Source of the DNA: CAYNUJ01 sp964573255
Lineage (GTDB): Bacteria; Bacteroidota; Ignavibacteria; Ignavibacteriales; Melioribacteraceae
Assembly (NCBI GenBank): GCA_964573255.1
Contig: CAZNJB010000008.1
Span: 33,711-97,710, forward strand
Direction of reading: 5' to 3'
Length of the DNA: 64,000 bases
Position numbers and translations under genes: made by a program. Shown here piece after piece: positions 1-9,577 of the stretch (its first letter is position 1; each line of letters starts with the position of its first letter). Below the pieces are notes generated by a model. It worked only from the letters and a program-made list of their open reading frames with translations. It did not search any database and had not been told where the DNA came from.

Positions 1-137
1 CCCCATTTGAATACTTGATTATCAACTAAAAAAGTAACTAAAACACCGTTTAACATCCAAGCAGCAAAGCAAATTGTAAAAGCGAGGGTATTGAAGAATA
101 AAATCTTATGCGCTTTCTTTGTAACTGTTGCTTCCAT
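1..137 (-). CDS. narK: Nitrate/nitrite transporter NarK, N-terminal part (cut by window edge)
   Basis: Only the first 45 codons lie in the window. The reverse strand from the ATG at 135-137 reads METVTKK-like charged residues and then a hydrophobic helix containing AAWMLNGVLVTFLVDN, which is typical of the first membrane helix of NarK-type major facilitator transporters that import nitrate or exchange it for nitrite. The gene follows narI by 73 bases on the same strand, so it is probably the last gene of the nitrate reductase operon. The transporter would act in the inner membrane and supply nitrate to the cytoplasmic NarG active site. The rest of the protein is off the left edge, so subtype (NarK1 or NarK2) cannot be judged. 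Confidence 0.85.
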   Translation of the reverse strand, partial: MEATVTKKAHKILFFNTLAFTICFAAWMLNGVLVTFLVDNQVFKW

Positions 138-210
138 AATCACTCTACTCTAATTGTGAAAAAATGTACGCTAATTACAGACCGCAAAAAAGTCTCAATT
201 GATTGTCTTT

Positions 211-939
211 TCAGTTATTTCGTGGTTGTGTTACGTTCCAAGGAGATTCAGCGCTGCGTATTTTTCTCCTATCCCAATACCAAATTACTTTCTGATACGG
301 ACGCCAAATGTAACTCAGTGGAAATACCAGCATATGAACCAATCTTGTGAACGGAAAAATCATCAGAATAATAAATGCCGTAATTATATGAAGTTGAACA
401 ACAAACGGCAGCATCGATACCGCATCTATTTGCGGATTGAAATAGAAAACTGAAGTAAGATAAGGAGACAATACCGTTGAGAACCAGGAAGAACCCCAGC
501 GGAAACCGAGAGCTACCCACAAACCTAAGATTATCTGAATAATCAGAAGAGTTTCCAAAATTAAATCCATATAGTTCGTTACTTTCCTTACTCTCGGGTT
601 TGTTACTCTTCTATAAATTAAATTTGAAAGCCCGGCTAAGGTCATTACTCCGCCTACAAAAGCACTGATTTCCAAAATCAGAAGACGAAGCGGTTGCTGG
701 TTCCATGCTAAAATCGCTTTCGGGAAAAGAAACGCGGTCAAGTGACCGAAAAAGAGGAACAAAATTCCCCAGTGAAACGGTAGAGATCCCCAATACAATC
801 TTTTCGTTTCCAAAAACTGCGATGATAAAGAGGAATATTTAAACTTCTTAGCTTTATACCTGTAAATGGTTCCTACAAAAAACATCAACAGTGCAACGTA
901 GGGTAACGCAATAAAGAAAATACTATTTAGTGTATTCAT
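211..939 (-). CDS. narI: Respiratory nitrate reductase gamma subunit (cytochrome b)
   Basis: NarI is the membrane diheme cytochrome b that takes electrons from quinol and passes them to NarH. The 242-residue product has about five hydrophobic segments. Histidines at 56 and 66 (PFHWG, FGHLT) and at 184 and 202 (QLHIIT, LVHML) sit at nearly the same positions as the four heme ligands of Escherichia coli NarI, so both hemes are probably present. It starts at an ATG 4 bases after the narJ stop, and narK follows. It is the fourth reductase gene in the same-strand cluster that begins with narG. Assignment is firm from both residues and context. Confidence 0.95.
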   Translation of the reverse strand: MNTLNSIFFIALPYVALLMFFVGTIYRYKAKKFKYSSLSSQFLETKRLYWGSLPFHWGILFLFFGHLTAFLFPKAILAWNQQPLRLLILEISAFVGGVMTLAGLSNLIYRRVTNPRVRKVTNYMDLILETLLIIQIILGLWVALGFRWGSSWFSTVLSPYLTSVFYFNPQIDAVSMLPFVVQLHIITAFIILMIFPFTRLVHMLVFPLSYIWRPYQKVIWYWDRRKIRSAESPWNVTQPRNN

Positions 940-943
940 GATC

Positions 944-1618
944 CTAACCTAAATTTTCTATTTCTAATTCATTATTAATTTCAGAAGTAAAGCTTTTATT
1001 GACAGCAATATCGCCAGCATCTTCCTCAAAGAACTCGTCAATTATCACAAGTACGGTTGCTATCGGTTCTCTATAAATTAGGCGATGAACAGAATCGTGC
1101 TCGATAAGCGTATTGTGATGCTTTATATATATGTTACTCTTCTTCTCAATGTGATCGACTGCAAACTCCGAATAAATTTTCGTTACCGCAGGTTTAACGA
1201 GTAGTTTAATTAAATCCCGACGCAAATTTTCGTCTTTCAATTTCGGTAGCAGCCTCAAAACATTCGGCAAATGATCCGGCAATTCTTTTCCGCAAGAATT
1301 GCCTGCTTTATTATGTTCATTATTTAGATTAACAAGGAGTTCGCCTCTCTTGTAATCATCGCCGAAAAGCACATATCCCAAATCGAGAGTAGTTATTGCT
1401 TGAACGTCGAAGCTTCTTGTATATATTTCCTCCCATAATTTAAGGTCGGTCTTATCAACAAATTCTTTGAAAGGTAAAAATGCCTTCGCCGCTTTCGGTG
1501 AATTATCCGAAAGATAGTCGTATATTTTACCGATTCTTTCTTTGGTAAGCTCGCCCGGATAGCGAAATGCATCGGCAATAACTTCCAACATTCTATAATA
1601 TTTAAGGTTTCCGTTCAT
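944..1618 (-). CDS. narJ: Nitrate reductase assembly chaperone NarJ (delta subunit)
   Basis: NarJ is a cytoplasmic TorD-family chaperone that holds apo-NarGH for molybdenum cofactor insertion and membrane docking; it is not part of the final enzyme. The 224-residue product is soluble, largely helical and acidic at the C terminus, and contains the motif DHLPNVLRLL (near residues 115-124), which corresponds to the DHLPxxLEFL signature of the family. The ATG abuts the narH stop codon directly, which points to translational coupling. Size and position between narH and narI match the family. The sequence is otherwise divergent, as is usual for these chaperones. Confidence 0.92.
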   Translation of the reverse strand: MNGNLKYYRMLEVIADAFRYPGELTKERIGKIYDYLSDNSPKAAKAFLPFKEFVDKTDLKLWEEIYTRSFDVQAITTLDLGYVLFGDDYKRGELLVNLNNEHNKAGNSCGKELPDHLPNVLRLLPKLKDENLRRDLIKLLVKPAVTKIYSEFAVDHIEKKSNIYIKHHNTLIEHDSVHRLIYREPIATVLVIIDEFFEEDAGDIAVNKSFTSEINNELEIENLG

Positions 1619-3172
1619 TTATAAACCTCTCTGTGGAAATTCTTTGAAACCGAATCCGGTTGCACCTTTAGCATCGCCTGTATATTCAAGCATTTCCAAA
1701 GCCTGCTCTCTATGTGCCGGAGGAATATTGAAACGGTCTTCGAATTTAGCCAAAGAAGTGAGATAATAAATTTCGTCTGCTATTTCGGCGGATAGATTGA
1801 CTTCCGAGAGCGTTTTGGAGGTCATCTCTTCTCCTACATCGCCGACTGTAACAAATCTGCGGTGAACCCTTACGGCAAGCTGCTTTTTAAGGGCTTCTAC
1901 CACTTTCTCTTCGTTGCCAGTACCGAATAAGCTGGATAAATATTTAACCGGAAATCTCGCTTGATCAATGGTTTGTAAAATTGATTCGGAAGATGTATCG
2001 TAGAGATGATTTTTATCCCAGAACTTAGCAATTGGGTCAAGTTTTTCCGCTTGCGCTTCGTTATCAGTTTCGCTGAGTGAAGCCATAATCGGCAGCATCG
2101 GCGGCACGTAAAATAACATCGGGAGTGTTCTGAATTCAGCGTGAAGGGGCAATCCGATTCCCCATTTCTTCACGAATTTATACACCGGTGAGTTCTGCGC
2201 CGCTTTAATAGTGGATTCGGCAACACCGTTTTCCCTTGCTTTCGCAATTACTTTTTCATCGAATGGATCGAGAATTAAATCCAACTGACGATCTATTAAT
2301 TCATTTTCGGGTGCCGAAGCGGCTGCTTCAATTTTATCCGCATCGTATAATAAAACTCCCAGATAACGAATTCTACCCACGCACGAATGCATACACGCAG
2401 GAGCGTAACCGGCTTCCAAACGAGGATAGCAGAGAATACATTTTTCCGATTTACCAGTATTCCAATTGTAATAAGACTTTTTATAAGGACAAGCAGTAAC
2501 GCACATCCTCCAAGCGCGACATACTTTTTGATTAATAAGAACCACACCATCCTCGCCGCGTTTATAAATTGCGCCGGAAGGACAAGAAGCCACGCAAGCG
2601 GGGTTCAAACAGTGATTACAAATTCTCGGCAGATAGAACATCGCCATTTTCTCCAACTGGAACATAGCTTCTCTTTCTGCCGGTGTTAAATTTTTAAGGT
2701 TCGGGTCTTTTCGAGCATATTTGGGTGTACCGCTTAAATCGTCGTCCCAATTCGGTCCCGATTTAATATCAATCGGTTTACCGGTAACCAGTGATACTGG
2801 ACGTGCCGTTGGTTGATCATCTCCCGCGGGTGATTCTATTAAATCGAGATATTTGTACGTCCACGGTTCGTAATAATCGTCCATCACAGGCAAGTGAGGA
2901 TTGTGGAATATATTCAATAGTCCTTTATATTTTCCGGAGCCTCTTAATGAAATTTTATCGCTGCCGTTTTTCTTCCAGCCGCCTTTATATATATCCTGGT
3001 CTTCCCATTTAGTCGGATAACCGGTACCAGGTTTGGTTTCCACATTATTCCACCACATATATTCGGCGCCTTTTCTGTCAGTCCATATATTTTTACAAGC
3101 GATAGAACACGTATGGCAGCCTATACATTTATCCAAATGAAAGAGCATTGAAACTTGTGAACGTACGTCCAT
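1619..3172 (-). CDS. narH: Respiratory nitrate reductase beta subunit (Fe-S)
   Basis: NarH carries electrons from NarI hemes to NarG through one 3Fe-4S and three 4Fe-4S clusters. The 517-residue product shows the four cysteine groups: CIGCHTCSIAC (residues 16-26), CNHCLNPACVASCP, CRAWRMCVTACPYKK and CILCYPRLEAG...CMHSCVGR. The CRAWRMC group has Trp in place of a cysteine and is the one expected to hold the 3Fe-4S cluster, as in E. coli NarH (CRGWRQC). Length agrees with the family (about 510). It lies between narG and narJ, with 67 bases between narG and narH. No signal peptide is seen, consistent with a cytoplasm-facing complex. Confidence 0.97.
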   Translation of the reverse strand: MDVRSQVSMLFHLDKCIGCHTCSIACKNIWTDRKGAEYMWWNNVETKPGTGYPTKWEDQDIYKGGWKKNGSDKISLRGSGKYKGLLNIFHNPHLPVMDDYYEPWTYKYLDLIESPAGDDQPTARPVSLVTGKPIDIKSGPNWDDDLSGTPKYARKDPNLKNLTPAEREAMFQLEKMAMFYLPRICNHCLNPACVASCPSGAIYKRGEDGVVLINQKVCRAWRMCVTACPYKKSYYNWNTGKSEKCILCYPRLEAGYAPACMHSCVGRIRYLGVLLYDADKIEAAASAPENELIDRQLDLILDPFDEKVIAKARENGVAESTIKAAQNSPVYKFVKKWGIGLPLHAEFRTLPMLFYVPPMLPIMASLSETDNEAQAEKLDPIAKFWDKNHLYDTSSESILQTIDQARFPVKYLSSLFGTGNEEKVVEALKKQLAVRVHRRFVTVGDVGEEMTSKTLSEVNLSAEIADEIYYLTSLAKFEDRFNIPPAHREQALEMLEYTGDAKGATGFGFKEFPQRGL

Positions 3173-3239
3173 AATTTTTACCTAATTTTTTTCATAAATA
3201 ATTAAACATATTTATCTTCAAAAGAACATAAAGCAGGAA

Positions 3240-6200
3240 TTAGAATTCCGCTTTATGCAGTTTCTTAACTACTACGTGAGTATCTCTGTTCGGAGCGGTC
3301 GGTCCCCAATAATTAAAATGATAGGTAAACTGACCGTAACCTCCTGCTAAAAAGTTGGGTTTCAATCTGGTTCTTGTAATACTATTATTACCACCGGCTC
3401 TTTTACCGCCGCGTACTTTCGATTTCGGAATCGAGATTGTTCTTTCGACGGTGTGATAAACTATGCAAATCCCTTTCGGAATTCTACTGCTCACCACCGC
3501 GCGGGTACAGTAAACGCCGTTATCGTTATAGACTTCAACCCAATCGTTGTCTTTTATGCCGAGTTCCTCAGCGTCTTCTTCGCTAAGCCAACAAGGTTCC
3601 ACACCTCTGGAAAGAGTTAGCATTCTTAAATTATCCATATATGTGGAATGTATATGCCATTTTCCGTGAGGAGTTAAACAGTTGAGAATCTTAGCGTCAC
3701 TGTCTTTTAATGTTTCTTTCAAATCGCCGAACACTTCCGGTTTAGGCGATGGTTTGAAAGTCGGCAGATGTTCGCCGTATTTTATATACATTTCGTGGTC
3801 CAAATAGCAGTGCTGTCTTCCTGTCAAGGTTCTCCACGGAACGAGCCTTTCCACGTTGTAAGTAAAAGGTGCGTATGCTCTGCCGTTGTTCATAAGTCCG
3901 GACCAAACCGGAGAAGTATTGTATCTTCTTGGTTGAGCTTGGAGATCTTTGAAATTCATTCTAACATCCTGACTTCCCTCGGCCAGGTCTGAAAGGACTA
4001 ATCCTGATTTTTCTTCCATAAAGTCGTATGCTCTTTTTGTAAGAACACCGTTAGTTAAGGAAGATAGATGAAGCACAGCGTTAGCCGCGTTGACCGCTTC
4101 TTTTAATGAAGGATAAGTTTTCCCATCAAGTTTTTCTTTAGGGAAATGGTTGGATTCCAACATCTCATCGTAAAAATCTTCACACTGATAATGATTACCG
4201 TGAGCGCCGAGACCGTTTTTCTTGATATTTTCACCAAGAGAAATAAAGCGTTCATATATTTTAGTGTAGTCTCTTTCAACCACCGCAATTTTATGCATCG
4301 TTTTGCCCGGCACCGGTTCGCATTCGCCTTTGAACCAATCTTTCATTTCCGGCTGACTTATTTCATCGGGAGTATCGTGCGAAAGCGGAATTGAGAGTAC
4401 ATCCAACTGTGGTTCTTTCAAATGTACTTTAGCCAATTCACTGGTTTTAAAGGCAATCGATTTAAAGATTTCCCAATCGGATTTGGCTTCCCAAACCGGC
4501 GCAATCGCTTCGGAAAGCGGATGAATGAACGAGTGCAAGTCGGTACTGTTCAAATCGTCTTTTTCGTACCAGGAAGCTGCCGGAAGAACAATATCCGAAT
4601 AAAGTGCGGATGAATCCATTCTGAAATTCAAATCCACAACCAAATCCATTTTTCCAACGGGGGCTACTTCGTGCCATTTCAGTTCTTCGGTTTTTTCTTC
4701 GGCTCTGTCTTTTGCTATAGCGTTGGAATGCGTTCCCAAATAATGCTTGAGCGCGAATTCGTGCCCTTTCATACTTCCCGAAATTGCATTACCTCTCCAA
4801 ATAAACCAGACACGAGGAAAGTTCACTTCGTTATCGGGATCGGCAATCGAATATTCCAACTCCCCGCTTTTCAATTTTTCAACTACAAATTTTTTGATTT
4901 CTTCCGCATCGTTTGAACCGGCTTCTTTGCTCAGCTCCAGCGTGTTCTTATTGAATTGAGGATAGAAAGGCATATTGCCCATTCGGACGGATTTGAATAT
5001 CAAATCGCCCATATGTTTTTGAGTCAATTCATTTTTTGGAGCACTATTATAATTGGAAGTTAATCCGTCGTAACGGTATTGGCAAGTATTTATATAGTGC
5101 CAGATAGGAGTCTGCTGAAGTCTTGGCGCAGGCACCCAATCCTTTGCGAAGGCAATTGCACCCCAGGAATCGGAAGGAGCGAGTTTTTCCTGTCCAACAT
5201 AATGGTTCAAACCACCGCCGTTTTTACCGACGCATCCTGTCATCATCAGCGCCATAATTCCGGCACGGTACATTAAATTATTATGGAACCAATGATTAAT
5301 TCCGGCTCCGATAATAATCATACACTTACCTTCGGTTTTAACGGCTGTGTTCGCCCACTCTCTGGCAAAACTGATAACGGTTTTTGAATCAACACCCGTA
5401 AAAATTTCCTGCCAAGCTGGTGTGTAAGCGGCGTCTTTATCGCTGTAATCTTTCGGATAATCTCCGTCCAAACCACGATTAACGCCGTACTGTGCCATCA
5501 ATAAATCGTAAACTGTTGCAACGGCAATTTTTTTATTATCGGTTGTTGTAATGTATTTAACCGGAACACCACGCATCCGCTTTTTATTCAATCCGTATTC
5601 CGTAAATTCAACTTGCAATACGTCGTCATTCTTTTCAATTAATGTAAGAAGCGGATCGTAAGATGAATCATCTGTCGAGTTCTCGAATTTTAAATTCCAT
5701 TTTCCCTTTTCATTATCCCAACGGTGTCCAACGCTTCCTTTCGGAACGACCAGTTTACCTGTGGCTGAATCTATATTGAGGAATTTCCAATCTCCTTTTG
5801 AAATATCCTTATATTCCTCAATTTTATTAGCTCGAACCAATCTGCCCGGTTTAAGAACACCGTCTTCTTCGGTTAATTCGACGAGGAACGGGGAATCCGT
5901 ATATTTTTTTACATAATCTATGAAATAGGGAGATTTCTGCTCATGATGGAATTCTTTAAGTATAATATGAGTAACAGCCATCCAAAAAGCACCGTCACTT
6001 CCTGCGTGCAAAGGAACCCACTGATCAGCATATTTCGAAACCTGGTTGAAATCGGGCGAAAAAACCACTGCTTTGGTTCCGTTATGACGAGATTCAGCAA
6101 AGAAGTGGCAATCGGGCGTTCTGGTCATATTCAAATTAGCGCCCATAACGGCAATCATTTTGGAATTATACCAATCCGCGCTTTCACATACGTCTGTCTG

Positions 6201-6851
6201 TTCGCCCCAAATTTCAGGTGAAGCGTTCGGCAAATCGCAATACCAATCGTAAAAACTTAAATTCACACCACCGAATAATTGTAGAAATCTGCTGCCGGCA
6301 GCGTAGCTAAGCATTGACATAGCTGGAATTGGTGAAAAACCGATTACTCTATCGGGACCGTATTTTTTTGCAGTATAAATATTTGCAGCGGCAATAATTT
6401 CCAGCACTTCGTCCCAACTGGTTCTTCTAAAACCGCCTTTACCACGCGCTTTTTGATATTTAGTTCGCTTTTCTTTATTGTTCTGCAAGTTTTCCCAAGC
6501 CTTCAACGGGTCGCCTGTTTTTTTCTTTTCTTCTCTGTAAGCATCAACCAAAGCGCCCCTAATTAAAGGATATTTAATTCTAAGCGGACTATATAAATAC
6601 CACGAAAACGAAATTCCGCGCTGGCATCCTCTCGGTTCGTACGGCGGCAATTTGTCTTCCAATAGCGGATAATCCAACTGCTGGGTTTCCCAAACCACTA
6701 TACCGTCTTTCACGTGAATTTGCCACGAACAGCCGCCTGTACAATTTACACCGTGAGTGCTTCGTACAATTTTGTCGTGTTGAAATCTGTTTCTATAAAA
6801 TTCTTCCCATTTTCTAGTATCTGGTGATATGATATCTTTTATCCAACTCAT
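3240..6851 (-). CDS. narG: Respiratory nitrate reductase alpha subunit (molybdopterin)
   Basis: NarG reduces nitrate to nitrite at a molybdenum bis-MGD centre. The 1203-residue product begins without a twin-arginine leader and shows the N-terminal cluster motif H33-x3-C37-x3-C41...C76 (HGVNCTGGC, RGCQRG), in which a histidine replaces the first cysteine, as in membrane-bound NarG. YDWYCDLPNASPEIWGEQTD matches the region holding the aspartate molybdenum ligand in E. coli NarG. Length is close to the usual 1,200-1,250. The missing Tat motif suggests the active site faces the cytoplasm. It is preceded by the diheme cytochrome c gene and followed by narH in the same direction. Confidence 0.97.
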   Translation of the reverse strand: MSWIKDIISPDTRKWEEFYRNRFQHDKIVRSTHGVNCTGGCSWQIHVKDGIVVWETQQLDYPLLEDKLPPYEPRGCQRGISFSWYLYSPLRIKYPLIRGALVDAYREEKKKTGDPLKAWENLQNNKEKRTKYQKARGKGGFRRTSWDEVLEIIAAANIYTAKKYGPDRVIGFSPIPAMSMLSYAAGSRFLQLFGGVNLSFYDWYCDLPNASPEIWGEQTDVCESADWYNSKMIAVMGANLNMTRTPDCHFFAESRHNGTKAVVFSPDFNQVSKYADQWVPLHAGSDGAFWMAVTHIILKEFHHEQKSPYFIDYVKKYTDSPFLVELTEEDGVLKPGRLVRANKIEEYKDISKGDWKFLNIDSATGKLVVPKGSVGHRWDNEKGKWNLKFENSTDDSSYDPLLTLIEKNDDVLQVEFTEYGLNKKRMRGVPVKYITTTDNKKIAVATVYDLLMAQYGVNRGLDGDYPKDYSDKDAAYTPAWQEIFTGVDSKTVISFAREWANTAVKTEGKCMIIIGAGINHWFHNNLMYRAGIMALMMTGCVGKNGGGLNHYVGQEKLAPSDSWGAIAFAKDWVPAPRLQQTPIWHYINTCQYRYDGLTSNYNSAPKNELTQKHMGDLIFKSVRMGNMPFYPQFNKNTLELSKEAGSNDAEEIKKFVVEKLKSGELEYSIADPDNEVNFPRVWFIWRGNAISGSMKGHEFALKHYLGTHSNAIAKDRAEEKTEELKWHEVAPVGKMDLVVDLNFRMDSSALYSDIVLPAASWYEKDDLNSTDLHSFIHPLSEAIAPVWEAKSDWEIFKSIAFKTSELAKVHLKEPQLDVLSIPLSHDTPDEISQPEMKDWFKGECEPVPGKTMHKIAVVERDYTKIYERFISLGENIKKNGLGAHGNHYQCEDFYDEMLESNHFPKEKLDGKTYPSLKEAVNAANAVLHLSSLTNGVLTKRAYDFMEEKSGLVLSDLAEGSQDVRMNFKDLQAQPRRYNTSPVWSGLMNNGRAYAPFTYNVERLVPWRTLTGRQHCYLDHEMYIKYGEHLPTFKPSPKPEVFGDLKETLKDSDAKILNCLTPHGKWHIHSTYMDNLRMLTLSRGVEPCWLSEEDAEELGIKDNDWVEVYNDNGVYCTRAVVSSRIPKGICIVYHTVERTISIPKSKVRGGKRAGGNNSITRTRLKPNFLAGGYGQFTYHFNYWGPTAPNRDTHVVVKKLHKAEF

Positions 6852-6868
6852 AAGCTCACACTGAATTT

Positions 6869-7711
6869 TTAATTATTAAATAAATTAACACTGTTTTTCT
6901 TTACCTTTCTCCAATTTAAGAGGAAGAGGAAAAAGACTATATTCAAACCGACAACCGAAGCTACATAAAAATCAATATTTCCGTCGCCGGCATAATTTTG
7001 GTATAAATTCCATTCATCTACTTTATATAAATAGGCTAGCAAATCTTTAATTTCATCATCAGTTAAAGGATGCTCTCCGAAACTTTTTGCCATTGCCGGG
7101 AAAGGCAATCCTCTCAATATTCCGTCTATTCCGGCAGGTGTCAATCTGGTCATCGCAGTCGATAAATCCTTCGCCAGTAATCCACCGTTAAAAACTCCAT
7201 TCATTTGAACCGAATGGCATGCAATACACGGAACACCGCCGTTTTTGAATTTCCTCGTTCCTTCGAATAATTCCTTTCCCCGCTCAATATCCCTTTCCGT
7301 AACCGCGGCAGCATTGAATATTTGATTGGGAGTTTTCTTATTCGGGTCGTTGGGATCGGGACTATTGATGGTAATGTAATCCAGAATTGATTTAATCTCG
7401 CTGTCGCTCAATTGCTGATCTGGCATAATAAATTTATTATTCTCGTTAAAGACAGCTACAGCTATCGAGTCACCCGATTTTATAACCGTTTGCGATGATT
7501 TAATGAATTTCAACAACCATTCATCGCTTCTTCTATTCCGCACGTTTGCCAAATCGGGTCCGACCAATTTACCCAAGCCTATTGTATGACAGGCTTTACA
7601 AGTTTTATTAAAAATGGTCTCACCTACTGATTGTGGGAATATTATTCCGAGGGGCAGAATTAAAAATAAAAAAAAGAGAGCAGTTTTGAATCTTTCTTTC
7701 ATAAATTGCAT
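6869..7711 (-). CDS. narC: Membrane-anchored diheme cytochrome c, NarC-like
   Basis: The 280-residue product has an N-terminal hydrophobic signal/anchor (about residues 10-27), two CxxCH heme c sites (CKACH 38-42 and CIACH 162-166), each in its own cytochrome c fold, and a C-terminal membrane helix (about 249-266) followed by basic residues. It is therefore a periplasmic diheme cytochrome held by the membrane. It is the first gene of the nitrate reductase operon, 17 bases before narG. In Thermus a diheme cytochrome NarC occupies the same place and is needed for assembly of, and electron flow to, the reductase. The symbol is by architecture and position, not by close alignment. A second ATG three codons in is an alternative start. 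Confidence 0.8.
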   Translation of the reverse strand: MQFMKERFKTALFFLFLILPLGIIFPQSVGETIFNKTCKACHTIGLGKLVGPDLANVRNRRSDEWLLKFIKSSQTVIKSGDSIAVAVFNENNKFIMPDQQLSDSEIKSILDYITINSPDPNDPNKKTPNQIFNAAAVTERDIERGKELFEGTRKFKNGGVPCIACHSVQMNGVFNGGLLAKDLSTAMTRLTPAGIDGILRGLPFPAMAKSFGEHPLTDDEIKDLLAYLYKVDEWNLYQNYAGDGNIDFYVASVVGLNIVFFLFLLNWRKVKKNSVNLFNN

Positions 7712-8367
7712 CCAATGTTTATAAACAGATTTTATTTTCTTATTAAAATAAGAAGAATTTTTTTTAAAAAAAAGAGAAGCAGTCTAAATATTTTTCTGCT
7801 CGCAAATTTTATTCGCCACAAAATTCCCTGAATTTTTGCGGATAAAAGTTGCAATTTTAGCTTAAAATGTCAGAAAAAGCCTGATATTATTGGGTTTTTT
7901 CTATATCGCTTTATTTTGTGAGGAATGTATAAAATGTAATTTTTCTAAAAAAACACACTAATACGAGCTGTTAAAAGTTTATTGTTTTTCTTTAAAAAAA
8001 TACTGCATAAAAAGAATTGATATTCCTTTTTATTGCGCTTAGCCGTATTTTTTTTAACAAAATCGGATGTTTTTTTCGTTAATCGGAATAAAAGGGATTA
8101 TTTTATCGCAATATTGATCAGCCGGATATTCTTAATGATATTCAGGGATAGGAATATCTAAAGTGGAAAAATTCATTTGATATTTAATTTCATCCACGCT
8201 TGTTTAACCCCTGCTTAGTCATTAAGCATAATCTTATATTATCTCAAGTTAGAAAAAATAAAAAAAGAATTCGTCCGAACCATTAAGCGCTTTTAGTTGA
8301 GAAGAAATAGCGCCCGCTCAACAATTATTATTTGACTTCAATCATTCGGAAGAATTCTACAGCTAAA
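7712..8367. other. Long AT-rich intergenic region upstream of the nitrate reductase operon
   Basis: About 650 bases with no convincing gene on either strand. It must hold the promoter for the minus-strand nitrate operon and the 3' end of the deaminase transcript. I looked for an FNR-type TTGAT-N4-ATCAA box and a full TGTGA-N6-TCACA box and found neither; a lone TGTGA half-site occurs near 7918-7922. Weak hairpins occur at about 7873-7901 (GAAAAA-type arm with a T run) and 8212-8226 (GCTTA-N5-TAAGC), the former a possible terminator. Confidence 0.5.
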
Positions 8368-9387
8368 TTATTTCGAATTATTAAACGATTCGAGACGGGA
8401 GATTAATTCTTGCCTTTTCTCATCCTCCAGAAAACTGGCTTCGAATGAATTTTTAGCTAAGCGATAGATATGCTCTTCAGATAAATCGAGTGCGTATGCA
8501 ACCGCGTAATAATTTTCATTCACATATCCGCCAAAATACGCGGGGTCATCCGAGTTAATGGTAACAAACAACCCTTTATCCATCATTGTTCTAAGCGGAT
8601 GCTGGGACAACTCCTCTACAACACGCAGTTTTAAATTTGAGAGGGGACAAACTGTAAGAGCCATTTTTGATTCAACCAATCTTTCAATCAATTTATCGTC
8701 TTCCAGTGAACGGTTTCCGTGATCAATTCTTTCCACATTCAGAATATCAAGCGCTTCCCACACATATTCCGGTGGTCCCTCTTCTCCTGCGTGTGCGGTA
8801 AGTGCAAATCCGATTTTTTTTGCCTCTTCGAATACGTTTTTAAATTTTGCCGGAGGGTTCCCAACTTCCGACGAATCCAAGCCAACAAACGAAATCCATT
8901 CTTTATAATCTATTGCCTTCCTGAGAGTTTCGAATGCAGATTCCTCACTCAGATGACGAAGGAAACTCAATATTAATGCATGCGACATCCCAAATTTTTT
9001 CTCGGCATCGGTTAATGCCCGATGTATCCCTTCAATTACTGTAGAAAACTTAATACCACGATCGGTGTGAGTTTGCGGATCGAACATTATTTCCGTATGA
9101 ATCACGTTTTGAGAATGTGCCTTTTCCAAATATGCCCAAGTAAGATCATAAAAATCCTGCTCGGTTTGCAAAGCATTTGCACCCGCATAATAAATATCTA
9201 AGAAATCCTGCAGATTACCGAAATTGTATGCTGCTTTTAATTCTTCTATTGATTTATATTTCAGAGGAATGTTATTTCGTTTTGATATTTCGAACATAAG
9301 CTCCGGTTCGAATGTGCCTTCAATGTGAAGATGAAGCTCGGCTTTGGGGATATTGTCAATATATTCTTTAAGCGAACTGTTATCCAT
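8368..9387 (-). CDS. Adenine deaminase (adenosine deaminase family)
   Basis: The 339-residue product belongs to the metal-dependent adenosine/adenine deaminase family, TIM-barrel enzymes that remove the 6-amino group of the purine. Visible are the zinc ligands H19-x-H21 (HLHIEGT), H199 with the catalytic glutamate E202 (HAGEEGPP), H223 (RIDHGNRS) and the aspartates D280-D281 (NSDDPAYF). The EGTFEPEL N terminus and SDDPAYFGGY are typical of the adenine deaminase branch (AAH1-like) rather than E. coli Add, so adenine to hypoxanthine is the likelier reaction; adenosine cannot be excluded from sequence. It stands alone, between the nitrate operon and the defence locus, and would serve purine salvage in the cytoplasm. 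Confidence 0.85.
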   Translation of the reverse strand: MDNSSLKEYIDNIPKAELHLHIEGTFEPELMFEISKRNNIPLKYKSIEELKAAYNFGNLQDFLDIYYAGANALQTEQDFYDLTWAYLEKAHSQNVIHTEIMFDPQTHTDRGIKFSTVIEGIHRALTDAEKKFGMSHALILSFLRHLSEESAFETLRKAIDYKEWISFVGLDSSEVGNPPAKFKNVFEEAKKIGFALTAHAGEEGPPEYVWEALDILNVERIDHGNRSLEDDKLIERLVESKMALTVCPLSNLKLRVVEELSQHPLRTMMDKGLFVTINSDDPAYFGGYVNENYYAVAYALDLSEEHIYRLAKNSFEASFLEDEKRQELISRLESFNNSK

Positions 9388-9577
9388 AATAATCCTTTTA
9401 ATAAATTGGACTAATTTAATTAAGATTAAATAAAATCGAAAATTTATTTACTCAGTCTATTGAGCAAAATCACTTAATTTACTGAGCATTTTTACTCATT
9501 AAAATCTGAATAAACAAATAGTATCGTACTGATATTACTGCATAGACAAAATATAACAATAGAAGTTTGATTGAGTT

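Noticed and set aside
7712..8367. FNR box upstream of the nitrate operon
   Set aside because: Searched for TTGAT-N4-ATCAA; only single half-sites are present.
9388..9577. Repeated TTACTCA/CTGAGCA-like words between the deaminase and the restriction locus
   Set aside because: Suggestive of an operator or island border, but spacing and arms do not give a clear palindrome or direct repeat, and no attachment site partner is seen.
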